Part shown: in pieces, positions 41,846 through 51,397 of the stretch | Position numbering within the stretch: position 1 is the stretch's first letter | How the letters are laid out: the number at the start of each line of letters is the position of its first letter | From: CBDDFS01 sp965227255 | GTDB taxonomy: Bacteria; Bacteroidota; Bacteroidia; Flavobacteriales_E; Vicingaceae | Length of the DNA stretch: 64,000 nt | Reading direction: 5' to 3' | NCBI GenBank assembly: GCA_965227255.1 | Contig: CBDDFS010000001.1 | Span: 388,888 to 452,887 of the forward strand | The notes under the pieces: generated by a model | The model's input: only the letters and a program-made list of their open reading frames with translations | Database searches by the model: none | What the model was told of the DNA's origin: nothing | Program-made: the position numbers and the translations under genes

Positions 41846-44800
41846 TTATTTTTTACGCTTACCCTCGCTCTTGTTGGATAGATCAACCACAACAGGTGTA
41901 GCTACGAAGAGTGAAGAATAAGTTCCAACTGATACACCGATCAACAATGCAAAGGCAAAACCTCGTATCACTTCACCTCCGAAGATGAAGATCATCAACA
42001 ATACAAAGAATGTGGAAAGAGATGTATTAATGGTTCTGCTAAGCGTGCTGTTCAAGGCTCTGTTCACCACATCATTAAACTCCTGCTTCTTGTGAAGATG
42101 CAGGTATTCCCTGATCCGGTCAAACACTACCACGGTATCATTGATCGAATAACCCACCACTGTCAAGATGGCTGCAATGAATGCCTGGTCAATCTCAAGA
42201 GAGAATGGCATAAGCCCGTCAAGTATTGAGAACAATCCAAGAACAACAAGCACATCATGGAAGATGGCCGCAAGAGCACCCAATCCATATTGCCATTTTC
42301 TAAATCTGATCAAGATATAAATGAAGATCACGATCATTGAGAATATGATGGCGAAAAGTGCGTCTTTCTTGATATCATCAGCAATTGTTGGACCAACTTT
42401 CTGAGAAGACATGATCTCGTAAGAAGGTGATCCAGTCATGTTTTCCAATCCTGAATTCAATGCATTTTCAACTACCTCGTCGGCTTTTGGATCTTCACTT
42501 GAGATCATGAAATCTGTGGTGATCCTCAACTGATTATCCTCACCAAAAGTTTTCACTTCAGGCTCAGACTCAAATTCATTTCTCAATGAATTTCTCACAT
42601 CAGACTCACTAACTGAAGTTTCAAATCGAACTACATAAGATCGTCCTCCCTGGAAGTCAACGCCGTAGTTCAGGTTCTTCGTGAACAAACTGGCCAGACC
42701 GGCTATGATGATCACTGAAGAGAAGATGTAGTATATCTTTCTACTCTTCACGAATCCAATATTCATATTCTGGAATGCATTCTCGGTAATCTTCGTTGAG
42801 AACTTCAATTCTTTGTTCCTGTCAAGCATTGAAGTAAAGATCAACCTTGTGATGAAAATGGCTGAGAACAATGATGTCACAATACCTATTACAAGGGTTT
42901 TGGCAAAACCTTCAACCGGACCACTACCGAATATCCAAAGGATAATACCTGTAAGAATGGTCGTAACGTTCGCATCTATAATGGATGAGTAAGCCCTTGA
43001 GTAACCGTCTGAGACGGCAAGCCTGATTCCTTTTCCGGCTCTGACCTCTTCACGTATCCTTTCATAAATAAGTACGTTGGCATCCACCGACATACCAATG
43101 GTAAGAACAATACCTGCAATACCCGGCAGGGTCAGTGCTATGTTTGTTGAAGCAAGTACACCAATAAGGAAGAACAGGTTGGCAAGAAGTGCAACGTTCG
43201 AAGCCAAACCAGCTTTACTATAATAGAAAACCATGTAAAGAAGTACAATCATCAAAGCAATGAGGAATGAACGCAATCCACTGTTGATAGCCTCCTGTCC
43301 CAGAGATGGTCCAACTACGGCTTCTTCCACGATTCTCGCAGGAGCAGGTAGTTTACCGGCCTTAAGGATATTGGCGATCAACTGAGCTTCGTCGATCTCA
43401 AATTGTCCGGTGATCACAGATATACCACCTGAAATCTCATTTTGTACCGTTGGGAATGAATAAACATAATTATCAAGTACAATGGCAATACTTTTACCGA
43501 TGTTATCCTTTGTAAGTGACTTCCATGTTTTAGCACCAATGGCATCCATCTTCATAGTAATCTCAGGCTGTCCACCAAACTGACCATAACTCTGGTAAGC
43601 ATCAACGATGACATCACCTTCAAGTGGAGCTCTTCCGTCTCGGTCATTCACTTTGACAGCAATCAATCTTACAAATCTTCCATCCGGATCGTATGGTTTA
43701 GCATCCCAAAGGAATCTGGCTTTTGCTGGGAAGATGGCCTTGATCTTAGGCATGGCCAGGTATGAATTGACTTTGTCTGTGTCTTTTACAGCAACATATC
43801 CCACAACCGGACCTTCGCCAGGGAAATACTGTCCCTGCTCGTTTTGTCTGAAGTTAGGCTGAAGGATGCTGAACAATGGATTTTGTCTGGCCTGATCCTC
43901 ATCAGAAAGATCAGCTGTCTCAGCCGTGATCAGACTATCATCAGGAGATGTACTTTCTTCTTCAAACAGAGACTTTTCACCTGAAAGTAAATCTTCTTCC
44001 TCTTCTACGCTCTCTTCTCCATCTAACTGAGCAACTTCTTCTCCATCGCTTGTCTCTTCGCCTTCACCTGAGACTTCCTCTCCTGCATCTGCCGTTTCTT
44101 CCGTCTCCTCGCTTTCTTCAACCTCTTCCTCATAACCGAGTAAAAGACGAAGCTTTTCATTCATGGTTTCAAGTCTCGGATAGATCTCCTGGTTTTCATA
44201 TGTTTCCCAGAATTCCAGCTTAGCCGTTCCCTGCAATAACTGACGAACTCTTTCCTTATTCTTCACACCCGGAAGTTCAACAAGGATCCTGTCAGAACCT
44301 TCAAGCTTTTGAATGTTTGGCTGAGCTACCCCAAAAAGATTAACCCTCGTTCTGATCACCTCAAAACTGTTGTCAAAAGCAATGTCGGTTTCCTTCCTGA
44401 TGAATTCTATTACTTCTTCGTTCGTGGCATCTCTAGAGATCTTGTCTTTATTGTCAAGGTTGTAAAAATGAGTAGTGAGTCTTCCTCCGGGATTCACTTC
44501 GAGGTAAGCTCTTTCGAAAAGAGTTACAAAGTCTTCCTGTGAGTTTTTCTGATCTGCCTTGGCTTTATTGATGGCGTTCTGAAAAGATGGATCCTCCGGA
44601 TTTCCGGCAAGGGCTCTAACAACGTCTTCGATTGAAACTTCGAGAGTAACGTTCATACCACCTTTAAGATCAAGACCAAGGTTCAACTCATATTTCTTAA
44701 CGTCAGCATAGGTAAATCCAAGGAGTGGATAAACCTCTTCCGATCTCATTGAATCGAGATAGGCATCCATAGCTTTCACATCACCACCTGAAACTTCAGC

Positions 44801-44905
44801 GGCCTTATCCTCCACACTCTGTGCTACCCATGTAAATGACAATTGGTACAAACATGCTACAGAGAGCAAAATGATGAATGTCCAAATCAGTCCTTTATTC
44901 TGCAT
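41846..44905 (-). CDS. secDF: Fused protein translocase subunit SecDF
   Basis: Single 1019-residue protein joining SecD (about 1-690) and SecF (about 715-1019), with twelve predicted membrane helices; it uses the proton-motive force to pull proteins through SecYEG. Markers are YELNLGLDLKGGMNVTLEV (SecD N-terminus), TIGMSVDANVLIYERIREE and, in SecF, NYGVDFQGGRSYVVRFE and VVGYSINDTVVVFDRIREYL. A run of about 85 mostly acidic residues (259-342) interrupts the SecD periplasmic region. It has its own promoter-like box and precedes tatA, grouping two export systems. Confidence 0.96.
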   Translation of the reverse strand: MQNKGLIWTFIILLSVACLYQLSFTWVAQSVEDKAAEVSGGDVKAMDAYLDSMRSEEVYPLLGFTYADVKKYELNLGLDLKGGMNVTLEVSIEDVVRALAGNPEDPSFQNAINKAKADQKNSQEDFVTLFERAYLEVNPGGRLTTHFYNLDNKDKISRDATNEEVIEFIRKETDIAFDNSFEVIRTRVNLFGVAQPNIQKLEGSDRILVELPGVKNKERVRQLLQGTAKLEFWETYENQEIYPRLETMNEKLRLLLGYEEEVEESEETEETADAGEEVSGEGEETSDGEEVAQLDGEESVEEEEDLLSGEKSLFEEESTSPDDSLITAETADLSDEDQARQNPLFSILQPNFRQNEQGQYFPGEGPVVGYVAVKDTDKVNSYLAMPKIKAIFPAKARFLWDAKPYDPDGRFVRLIAVKVNDRDGRAPLEGDVIVDAYQSYGQFGGQPEITMKMDAIGAKTWKSLTKDNIGKSIAIVLDNYVYSFPTVQNEISGGISVITGQFEIDEAQLIANILKAGKLPAPARIVEEAVVGPSLGQEAINSGLRSFLIALMIVLLYMVFYYSKAGLASNVALLANLFFLIGVLASTNIALTLPGIAGIVLTIGMSVDANVLIYERIREEVRAGKGIRLAVSDGYSRAYSSIIDANVTTILTGIILWIFGSGPVEGFAKTLVIGIVTSLFSAIFITRLIFTSMLDRNKELKFSTKITENAFQNMNIGFVKSRKIYYIFSSVIIIAGLASLFTKNLNYGVDFQGGRSYVVRFETSVSESDVRNSLRNEFESEPEVKTFGEDNQLRITTDFMISSEDPKADEVVENALNSGLENMTGSPSYEIMSSQKVGPTIADDIKKDALFAIIFSMIVIFIYILIRFRKWQYGLGALAAIFHDVLVVLGLFSILDGLMPFSLEIDQAFIAAILTVVGYSINDTVVVFDRIREYLHLHKKQEFNDVVNRALNSTLSRTINTSLSTFFVLLMIFIFGGEVIRGFAFALLIGVSVGTYSSLFVATPVVVDLSNKSEGKRKK

Positions 44906-44941
44906 TTCTTTTGAAAATTATATCTGTAAAATTTTGGCCTG

Positions 44942-44949
44942 CAAATATA
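44942..44949 (-). promoter_or_regulatory. Putative secDF promoter, -7 box TATATTTG
   Basis: This is an exact TAnnTTTG match 37 bases before the ATG, followed by CAGGCC. The -33 region is weak. Confidence 0.5.
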
Positions 44950-45021
44950 GATTTTCTACCTGTATATTTCCACTTTTTCCCTTTGTAACCTTGAATACTA
45001 ATTTCCAGAGCGCTTTATTCG

Positions 45022-45029
45022 TAATTTTG
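45022..45029 (+). promoter_or_regulatory. Putative promoter of the VCBS-repeat gene pair, -7 box TAATTTTG
   Basis: Exact consensus match 61 bases before the first gene; no good -33 box. Confidence 0.4.
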
Positions 45030-45090
45030 TTAGTGACGAATTCGCGGAAAAGCAACTAATCGCTGACCTAAGACGTCTACCTTATATATA

Positions 45091-47298
45091 ATGTTTTTCA
45101 GAGGCAAAACAATCGCAGTTCTTTTGTTTTGGGTGGTGTTTTTTATGCCGTCTGAAAGCTCTGTTGCCCAAAAAAATAACGACATAATTGTTGTGGATCA
45201 GAATGATGATCCAATTCCTTTTGCCTGGGCAGGCGGACTCAATGCACCGCAGTTTTCTGAAATAGACCTGAACGATGATGGTATAATGGACCTTTTCGTT
45301 TTTGACAGAGAAGGATACCGGGTGATGACATTTTTGAATAATGGAACTACGGGTCAGGTTGATTATGAATATGCACCCGAATACGAATCAGCCTTTCCGG
45401 AGATGGCCCAATGGTGTTTGCTTGCAGATTATAACAATGATGGCAAGAACGATATTTTCACCTATAATAATGGAGGAATTCGAGTGTTCAAAAACACCTC
45501 TTCTGCCGGTAATCTGAGCTTCAGCCTTGAAGTTGATCCATACATTGAAAGCAACAACGGCAGCGGTTTAAACAACATTTATGTGAGTCCAATTGACCTG
45601 CCCGCCATTGTTGATGTTGACTTTGACGGTGACCTCGATGTTCTTTCATTTGGACTGAACTCTGATCAGATCACCTTTTACGAGAATTTCGCGGCCGATA
45701 GCAATGACCTGGAATCTTTCAAATTTTGGGATAATACTTATTGCTGGGGGAATTTCAGGGAAGACGCAGCAACAAACAGAATAATTTTCAATGCTACATG
45801 CCCAAAAATTAAGGTCAAATTGAAGGGAAACAAACATGGTGGAGCAAGCATCCTTGCATTTGATCCCGATCGTGATATGGATATAGATATCACCCTTGGT
45901 GATCCCACTTTCACAAATTTGGTTTTCCTTGAAAACGGAGGCGACAATTCTTATGCCAATATGGTGGATCAGGATACACTATTTCCTGCCTACGATGTGA
46001 GCGTTGATTTGAAATTCTTTCCTGCGGCTTTCTATTTAGATGTGAACAATGATGGATTAAAGGATTTAATCGTTGCTCCGAATACAAGAAATGGCATAGA
46101 AAATTTTGCTGGTGTTTCCTACTACGAGAATACGGGAACAGTTGCGCAAGATGATTTTACACTCCGAACCCAGTCTTTCCTGCAAGAAGATATGATCGAA
46201 CTTGGTTCTTGGTCCTATCCTTATTTCTTTGATCACAATTTTGACGGTCTGCTCGATATCGTGGTAGGTAATGGAACAAAATACGATGGCACAACTTCAG
46301 TCAGTAGTCTTCATCTGTTCGAGAATATTGGCACGTCAAATGATCCGAAGTATAAACTGATTGATGAAGATTATGCCGATGTCAGCCAGATCAACTTGAA
46401 CATCAGCGACAATACACCCACAATTCATATGAATCCGGCCTTCGGAGATATCAATGCAGATGGTGTGGAAGACATGTTAATAGGGGATTTCGAAGGACAT
46501 CTCCATCATTTCCAGAATCAACCTAAAAATGGAAAGAGTGACTTCGTTTTAATTGAGGCCAACTATTCAAGCATATATAAAGGAAATTTCGCCAGGCCAT
46601 ATATCATTGATTTGAATGAAGATGGTGCAAGAGATATAGTAATTGGTCGGCAAAACGGACTGCTTAATTATTATGAAAATAAAGGAACAGGGAATGTTCC
46701 CAAATTTGATTCTCTCCCGGATGACACGCGACTAGGTGATGTGAATACAAAGCCCTGGAATGAGTTCGATGGTTGGAGTCAACCCTTTTTCTATCGTGCG
46801 GATAATGACCTTTACATGGTTTCAGGAAGTATAAATGGCGCAATCTTTCAATACAACGACATACAGGGAAATATTGATGGTAGTTTTAATGTCATTGACA
46901 CATTTCTTCTTGACATAGATGCCGGCAACAGGTCTCATGTTCAAATGGCCGACCTTAACAATGATGGTCAATTCGAAATTATAATAGGCAACTCCAGAGG
47001 AGGGATCGAATTGTACAATACGGGGCTGATCGTTAATGTGGAGGAACTAAAAATCCCTATTACCGAAGAATTTAAATTCGATCTATTGAGAATTTCTGAA
47101 AATGAGGTTATTCTTAAGGTGAACAGGAAAAACAAGACTGAATTAAGGGTGTTTAATATAGTGGGTAGAGAAATTTATCGTGACAATTTCAATGAAAGCT
47201 TCAATCTGAATATGACGGATTGGAGCGGAGGTATTTATTTGATCTCAATTGAAAATGATGGTGAGAAAAGAACGAAGAAAATAATTGTGTCGAAATGA
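45091..47298 (+). CDS. Secreted FG-GAP/VCBS-repeat protein with T9SS-type tail
   Basis: Exported protein of 735 residues. A signal peptide ends near residue 27 (SSVAQ). At least eight calcium-binding loops of the type DxNxDGxxD follow (DLNDDGIMDLF, DYNNDGKNDIF, DVDFDGDLDVL, DVNNDGLKDLI, DHNFDGLLDIV, DINADGVEDML, DLNEDGARDIV), as in integrin-like beta-propellers. The last 80 residues end with a type A sorting-like module (RVFNIVGREIYRDNF, GGIYLISIENDGEKRTKKII), though the usual YPNP opening is missing. It should be a surface or secreted protein, possibly adhesive. It overlaps a paralogue by four bases. Confidence 0.85.
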   Translation: MFFRGKTIAVLLFWVVFFMPSESSVAQKNNDIIVVDQNDDPIPFAWAGGLNAPQFSEIDLNDDGIMDLFVFDREGYRVMTFLNNGTTGQVDYEYAPEYESAFPEMAQWCLLADYNNDGKNDIFTYNNGGIRVFKNTSSAGNLSFSLEVDPYIESNNGSGLNNIYVSPIDLPAIVDVDFDGDLDVLSFGLNSDQITFYENFAADSNDLESFKFWDNTYCWGNFREDAATNRIIFNATCPKIKVKLKGNKHGGASILAFDPDRDMDIDITLGDPTFTNLVFLENGGDNSYANMVDQDTLFPAYDVSVDLKFFPAAFYLDVNNDGLKDLIVAPNTRNGIENFAGVSYYENTGTVAQDDFTLRTQSFLQEDMIELGSWSYPYFFDHNFDGLLDIVVGNGTKYDGTTSVSSLHLFENIGTSNDPKYKLIDEDYADVSQINLNISDNTPTIHMNPAFGDINADGVEDMLIGDFEGHLHHFQNQPKNGKSDFVLIEANYSSIYKGNFARPYIIDLNEDGARDIVIGRQNGLLNYYENKGTGNVPKFDSLPDDTRLGDVNTKPWNEFDGWSQPFFYRADNDLYMVSGSINGAIFQYNDIQGNIDGSFNVIDTFLLDIDAGNRSHVQMADLNNDGQFEIIIGNSRGGIELYNTGLIVNVEELKIPITEEFKFDLLRISENEVILKVNRKNKTELRVFNIVGREIYRDNFNESFNLNMTDWSGGIYLISIENDGEKRTKKIIVSK

Positions 47299-49604
47299 AA
47301 AGAGTCTTAGCGTTAATATTGATCATCACTTCCATCTCGGGTCTGCGGGCTCAGAATCTCGTTAAGAGAAATGACACCATCATTGTCATTGAAAACGAAG
47401 ACACATTGCGGCTACCATGGGCTTCGGGACTTAATGCTGCACAAACCGGTAATATCGATCTTGATCTTGACGGGGTTATGGACCTCCTCATGTTTGAACA
47501 AAACAATGAAGCCAACTATGATTCCGGAGATAAAATGTTGCCATTTCTAAACAAGGGTTCTTCTCACGATTTTCCTTATGAATTTGCTCCTGATTATAGA
47601 TGGAAATTTCCTTACCTCGAGAATTACTGTATTCTGAAAGATTGGAACTGCGATGGCAAAACAGATATTTTTACTTGGGATCTTAGACAAAGGATTACAG
47701 CTTATAGAAATGTCTCCGATACAGAATTGAAATTTTTTCTCGAAAAGCAAATTCTCTCGACTGATACCTCGGGGCTTCCTAACAACAATCCTGGCTTTTA
47801 CCATTCCGGTGAAATATTGTGGGCATTTTTCGACATGCCGTCTTTCGAAGATATAGATGGTGATGGAGATTTGGATATTCTCACAACAGCAACAAATGGT
47901 CATTATATCGAATACAATAAGAATATGTCAATGGAAAAATATGGTCATTGTGATAGCCTGGTTTATGAATTGAAAAATACCTGCTGGGGATATTTCTTTG
48001 AAGATACTGGCACAGTTATTCTCGACACTTGTGACCTGGTAAATGTAACCAGCCCCGAGTCGACCAAAGGAGGTGGGGGTTCCACCGGACCTAAATCGGG
48101 AAGCAGGCATTCGAGTGATGCGCTTCTTGCCCTGGACATTGACGGGGATGGCGATAAAGATTTATTGGCTGGGGATGCTGCTGAAACGGGCGTTTATAGT
48201 TTTCGCAATGGTGGTAGAAAAGACAGCTCACACATAACTTCATACACGACAGGTTTTCCACCCGTAGATAGTTTTAATTCGGTTATCTACGGACTGCCCT
48301 TCCATGTTGATGGTGACTTCGATGGGGAAAAAGATCTCGTAATTACAGTTGGACTAGACAGACTGAATGATATCAATGGAATTTGGTACTATAAGAATAC
48401 AGGCAATGCCTCCAATCCGAATTTTGTGCTTCAGACAAGGTCATTCATGCAAGAATACATGATTGATGTCGGTACCCAATCCAAACCAGTTTTCTTTGAT
48501 TACAATGGGGATTCCCTGATGGATATGATTATTGGGAATCTAGGGTATTTTACTGAATTGGCACCTCAATGGATCAAGAGTAGATATGTTTCTCAATTGG
48601 CCCTCTATGAGAATGTAGGAACAAAGCAACTTCCGGTATTCGATTTAGTTGATTCTAATTTCGCAAATCTTGACACAATGAGATTGAACTTAAAAGCCAA
48701 CAAACCATCTTACGGATATCACCCAACTTTTGGAGACCTAGACGGAGACGGTGATGAGGACATGATAATTGGTGACTATCGTGGCAAAGTACATCTCTTC
48801 TTGAATGTGCCCAATAATGGTAAGGCAGAATTTTACCTAGCTCAAGCGGAGTTTCAGAGCATTGATGTAGGCGGATTCTCAACTCCACAACTTTTTGATC
48901 TCGACGAAGATGGCAAGCTTGATTTGATCATTGGCGAAGAAGTTGGAAACCTGAATTACTATCGGAATAATACGAATGGCAACTTGAGTTTTGTACTGGC
49001 CGATGATAGCCTGGGTGATATTAATGTAAAGGACTCCTGGGATTGGGTGGGTTATAGCTCCCCTTATTTCTTCAAGGACAGCCTGGGTGTTACTAAGTTA
49101 TTATCAGGAACGAAAAGTGGGTACATACGCTATTACGATTCCATTATTGTTGGGGATAGCATTTCGAATAAATTCAGAAAAGTTGAAGAATCTTATCAGG
49201 ACTTATGGGACGGAATCTTTTCCACCATTCATGGAGCAGATATAGATGACGATGGCCAACCTGACTTTATTCTGGGAAATCAGTCTGGTGGTGTTTCACT
49301 GTACACGAGCGAAGACAGTATATATATACCCGGAGTTGAAGAGATAGAAAGCACTGAGCAGGTTAGGCGAAAAATATATCCGAATCCTGCTAAAAATGAA
49401 GTCACCATAGATATAATGTGTGAATGTCAGGATGAATTTGAATATACGGTTTACAATATTCTGGGTGATCAGGTAGATAAAAAGTTTGGCCTGAGTAAGT
49501 TCACATTTGACATCAGTAGATATGACGCGGGAATGTTTGTGATTCGCGCAGAAAATAAAAAGCGCTCCATAATTATTACAGAGCGCTTTATCAAAATGGA
49601 ATAA
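47295..49604 (+). CDS. Secreted FG-GAP/VCBS-repeat protein with type A sorting domain
   Basis: A 769-residue paralogue of the preceding protein; both begin with an aligned stretch (PWASGLNAAQTGNIDLDLDG here). The signal peptide ends at LRAQ (about 20). Nine or so Ca-binding loops are seen (DWNCDGKTDIF, DIDGDGDLDIL, DIDGDGDKDLL, DLDGDGDEDMI, DLDEDGKLDLI, DIDDDGQPDFI). The C-terminus is a canonical T9SS type A domain: IYPNPAKNEVTIDI, YTVYNILGDQV, GMFVIRAENKKRSIIITERF. The start overlaps the upstream stop (ATGA). Its last codons also contain the probable mdh terminator on the opposite strand. Confidence 0.88.
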   Translation: MKRVLALILIITSISGLRAQNLVKRNDTIIVIENEDTLRLPWASGLNAAQTGNIDLDLDGVMDLLMFEQNNEANYDSGDKMLPFLNKGSSHDFPYEFAPDYRWKFPYLENYCILKDWNCDGKTDIFTWDLRQRITAYRNVSDTELKFFLEKQILSTDTSGLPNNNPGFYHSGEILWAFFDMPSFEDIDGDGDLDILTTATNGHYIEYNKNMSMEKYGHCDSLVYELKNTCWGYFFEDTGTVILDTCDLVNVTSPESTKGGGGSTGPKSGSRHSSDALLALDIDGDGDKDLLAGDAAETGVYSFRNGGRKDSSHITSYTTGFPPVDSFNSVIYGLPFHVDGDFDGEKDLVITVGLDRLNDINGIWYYKNTGNASNPNFVLQTRSFMQEYMIDVGTQSKPVFFDYNGDSLMDMIIGNLGYFTELAPQWIKSRYVSQLALYENVGTKQLPVFDLVDSNFANLDTMRLNLKANKPSYGYHPTFGDLDGDGDEDMIIGDYRGKVHLFLNVPNNGKAEFYLAQAEFQSIDVGGFSTPQLFDLDEDGKLDLIIGEEVGNLNYYRNNTNGNLSFVLADDSLGDINVKDSWDWVGYSSPYFFKDSLGVTKLLSGTKSGYIRYYDSIIVGDSISNKFRKVEESYQDLWDGIFSTIHGADIDDDGQPDFILGNQSGGVSLYTSEDSIYIPGVEEIESTEQVRRKIYPNPAKNEVTIDIMCECQDEFEYTVYNILGDQVDKKFGLSKFTFDISRYDAGMFVIRAENKKRSIIITERFIKME
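49556..49589 (-). terminator. mdh terminator lying inside the convergent coding sequence
   Basis: On the minus strand AAAGCGCTC pairs perfectly with GAGCGCTTT around a 13-base loop and is followed by TTTATTTTC. It starts about 24 bases after the mdh stop, within codons for the last residues of the plus-strand VCBS gene. Confidence 0.75.
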
Positions 49605-49612
49605 GATTCCTT

Positions 49613-50542
49613 TTATCTCATGTTGTCGTAAGCTTCCTTCACTTCTCTAACAGCAGCTTCAGAGGTTCTCAACAATTCTTTTTCGTCGTCGTTAAGATCC
49701 AATTCAATGATCTTTTCAATTCCGTTCTTTCCAAGAACAACAGGAACACCGAGGTATAGATCATTCACACCATACTCACCTGTCAACCAAGCGCAAACAG
49801 GGAATACCCTTTTTTGATCTCTAACAATGGCTTCTACCATTTGAGCAGCTGCTGCTCCCGGGGCATACCATGCTGAAGTACCCATAAGGTTAACGAGTTC
49901 TCCTCCACCCTTTTTTGTTCTTTCTACAATAGCATCCAGCTTATCTGCATCAATCAACTCAGTCACAGGAATACCACCAACAGTAGTATACCTAGGTAGT
50001 GGAACCATCGTATCACCGTGTCCTCCCATTAGAACAGCCTGGATATCTTTTGGAGAAACATCAAGAGCTTCTGCAAGGAAGGCTCTGTATCTGGCAGTAT
50101 CAAGGATACCGGCCATACCGAATACTTTTCTGCTTTCGAATTTTGAAGTAATGTAAGCAGCATAAGTCATTACATCCAGTGGATTTGACACTACGATGAT
50201 GATGGCATTTGGAGAATATTTAATGACGTTCTCAGTAACCGAATTTACAATACCAGCATTGGTAGCGATCAAATCATCACGACTCATCCCAGGTTTTCTT
50301 GGAAGACCCGATGTGATCACAACTACATCAGAATTTTCTGTTTTTGAATAATCATTGGTAGATCCAACAGTTCTTGTATCATATAGATTGATTGGGGCAG
50401 TTTGCCAGATATCGAGTGCTTTACCTTCAGACAGACCGTCTTTGATATCTACGATGACCACTTCATTGGCCACTTCATTATGGGCGAGTACGTTGGCGCA
50501 GGTGGCCCCTACATTTCCTGCTCCTACAACGGTTACTTTCAT
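49613..50542 (-). CDS. mdh: Malate dehydrogenase
   Basis: NAD-dependent TCA-cycle enzyme of 309 residues, of the LDH-like MDH group. It has the Rossmann motif VVGAGNVGATCANVLA (4-19), SGLPRKPGMSRDDL with the substrate-binding arginine, and the catalytic histidine in MGGHGDTMVPL. The reading frame is monocistronic and convergent with the VCBS pair (8 bases between stop codons). Confidence 0.96.
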   Translation of the reverse strand: MKVTVVGAGNVGATCANVLAHNEVANEVVIVDIKDGLSEGKALDIWQTAPINLYDTRTVGSTNDYSKTENSDVVVITSGLPRKPGMSRDDLIATNAGIVNSVTENVIKYSPNAIIIVVSNPLDVMTYAAYITSKFESRKVFGMAGILDTARYRAFLAEALDVSPKDIQAVLMGGHGDTMVPLPRYTTVGGIPVTELIDADKLDAIVERTKKGGGELVNLMGTSAWYAPGAAAAQMVEAIVRDQKRVFPVCAWLTGEYGVNDLYLGVPVVLGKNGIEKIIELDLNDDEKELLRTSEAAVREVKEAYDNMR

Positions 50543-50566
50543 TTTTGAGTTTTTTAATTAGGGCTG

Positions 50567-50574
50567 CAAAAGTA
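50567..50574 (-). promoter_or_regulatory. Putative mdh promoter, -7 box TACTTTTG
   Basis: The minus strand reads CCTTACTTTTGCAGCCC, 24 bases before the ATG, nearly identical to the rpsA and rpsU upstream strings. Confidence 0.55.
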
Positions 50575-50616
50575 AGGTATCGAGATTAAAAAAACATGAC
50601 ACTGGTCATTGTTTTT

Positions 50617-50702
50617 TTGGTGAATCGGTTAACCGGTGAATCGGTTTTATCAAATAGGTCGATTCCCCGACTGGCCGCCTGGTTGATTGGCCAATTCACC
50701 AA
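50617..50702. repeat. Imperfect inverted/direct repeat cluster between mdh and the sigma gene
   Basis: Two direct copies of GGTGAATCGGTT lie 4 bases apart, and a near-complement, CCAATTCACCAAAA, lies about 45 bases further on. The structure could form a long imperfect hairpin in the divergent promoter region. Confidence 0.5.
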
Positions 50703-50830
50703 AATCAAATAACCAATTCTCCAAATACCCAAATCACCATTAAAAAAATCTATTTTTACCCCATAAAACCAACTTTTTTCTCAGTAAAGGCAACCAATCT
50801 AATACGGTGGCGTCTTACAACCGAGCGAGC

Positions 50831-51397
50831 ATGGAAGAACTTGATAAAAGTGCACTTAAAAAAATAGTAAAGGGGTGCATAAAAGGAGAAAGATCCTCGC
50901 AACAAATATTGTACGAAAGGTACTACAGTAAGATGATGGGAGTCTGCTACAGATACGCGAAAGATGCCGATGAAGCTAAAGATCTGATGCACGATGGATT
51001 CCTGAAAATCTTCCGCAGTTTACACAAGTACAATTTCAATGGATCTTTAGAAGGTTGGATGCGAAGGCTCATGATCAACTCGGCAATTGATCATTATAGA
51101 AAACATAAGAATATTTACAGTTTATCGGAATCGAATGTAAATATTGCAGATGAAGAATATGACAATGGCGACGACGACATTTATTCAGGTTTTAACACAC
51201 AGATGATCATGGATGCAGTACAGAATTTGTCTCCGGCCTATCGAACAGTGTTTAGCCTCTATGCCATTGAAGGATATTCGCACAAAGAAATTGCAGAAAA
51301 GCTGAACATCAGCATCGGGACTTCCAAGTCGAATTTCGCAAAGGCCCGAATGAATTTGAAAAAGCAGCTATCTGAAAAATTAAAGATTAACCGATGA
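50831..51397 (+). CDS. ECF-type RNA polymerase sigma-70 factor
   Basis: Alternative sigma factor of 188 residues. Region 2 (about 20-90) includes ILYERYYSKMMGVCYRYAKD and DLMHDGFLKIFRSLHKYNFN; region 4 (about 125-185) includes LSPAYRTVFSLYAIEGYSHK and an HTH in EIAEKLNISIGTSKSNFAKA. There is no region 1.1 or 3, as in ECF factors. An in-frame GTG eight codons upstream is an alternative start. The gene overlaps a membrane protein by four bases (ATGA), the usual layout of a sigma/anti-sigma pair. Its regulon is unknown; the downstream collagen-like genes are candidates. Confidence 0.9.
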   Translation: MEELDKSALKKIVKGCIKGERSSQQILYERYYSKMMGVCYRYAKDADEAKDLMHDGFLKIFRSLHKYNFNGSLEGWMRRLMINSAIDHYRKHKNIYSLSESNVNIADEEYDNGDDDIYSGFNTQMIMDAVQNLSPAYRTVFSLYAIEGYSHKEIAEKLNISIGTSKSNFAKARMNLKKQLSEKLKINR

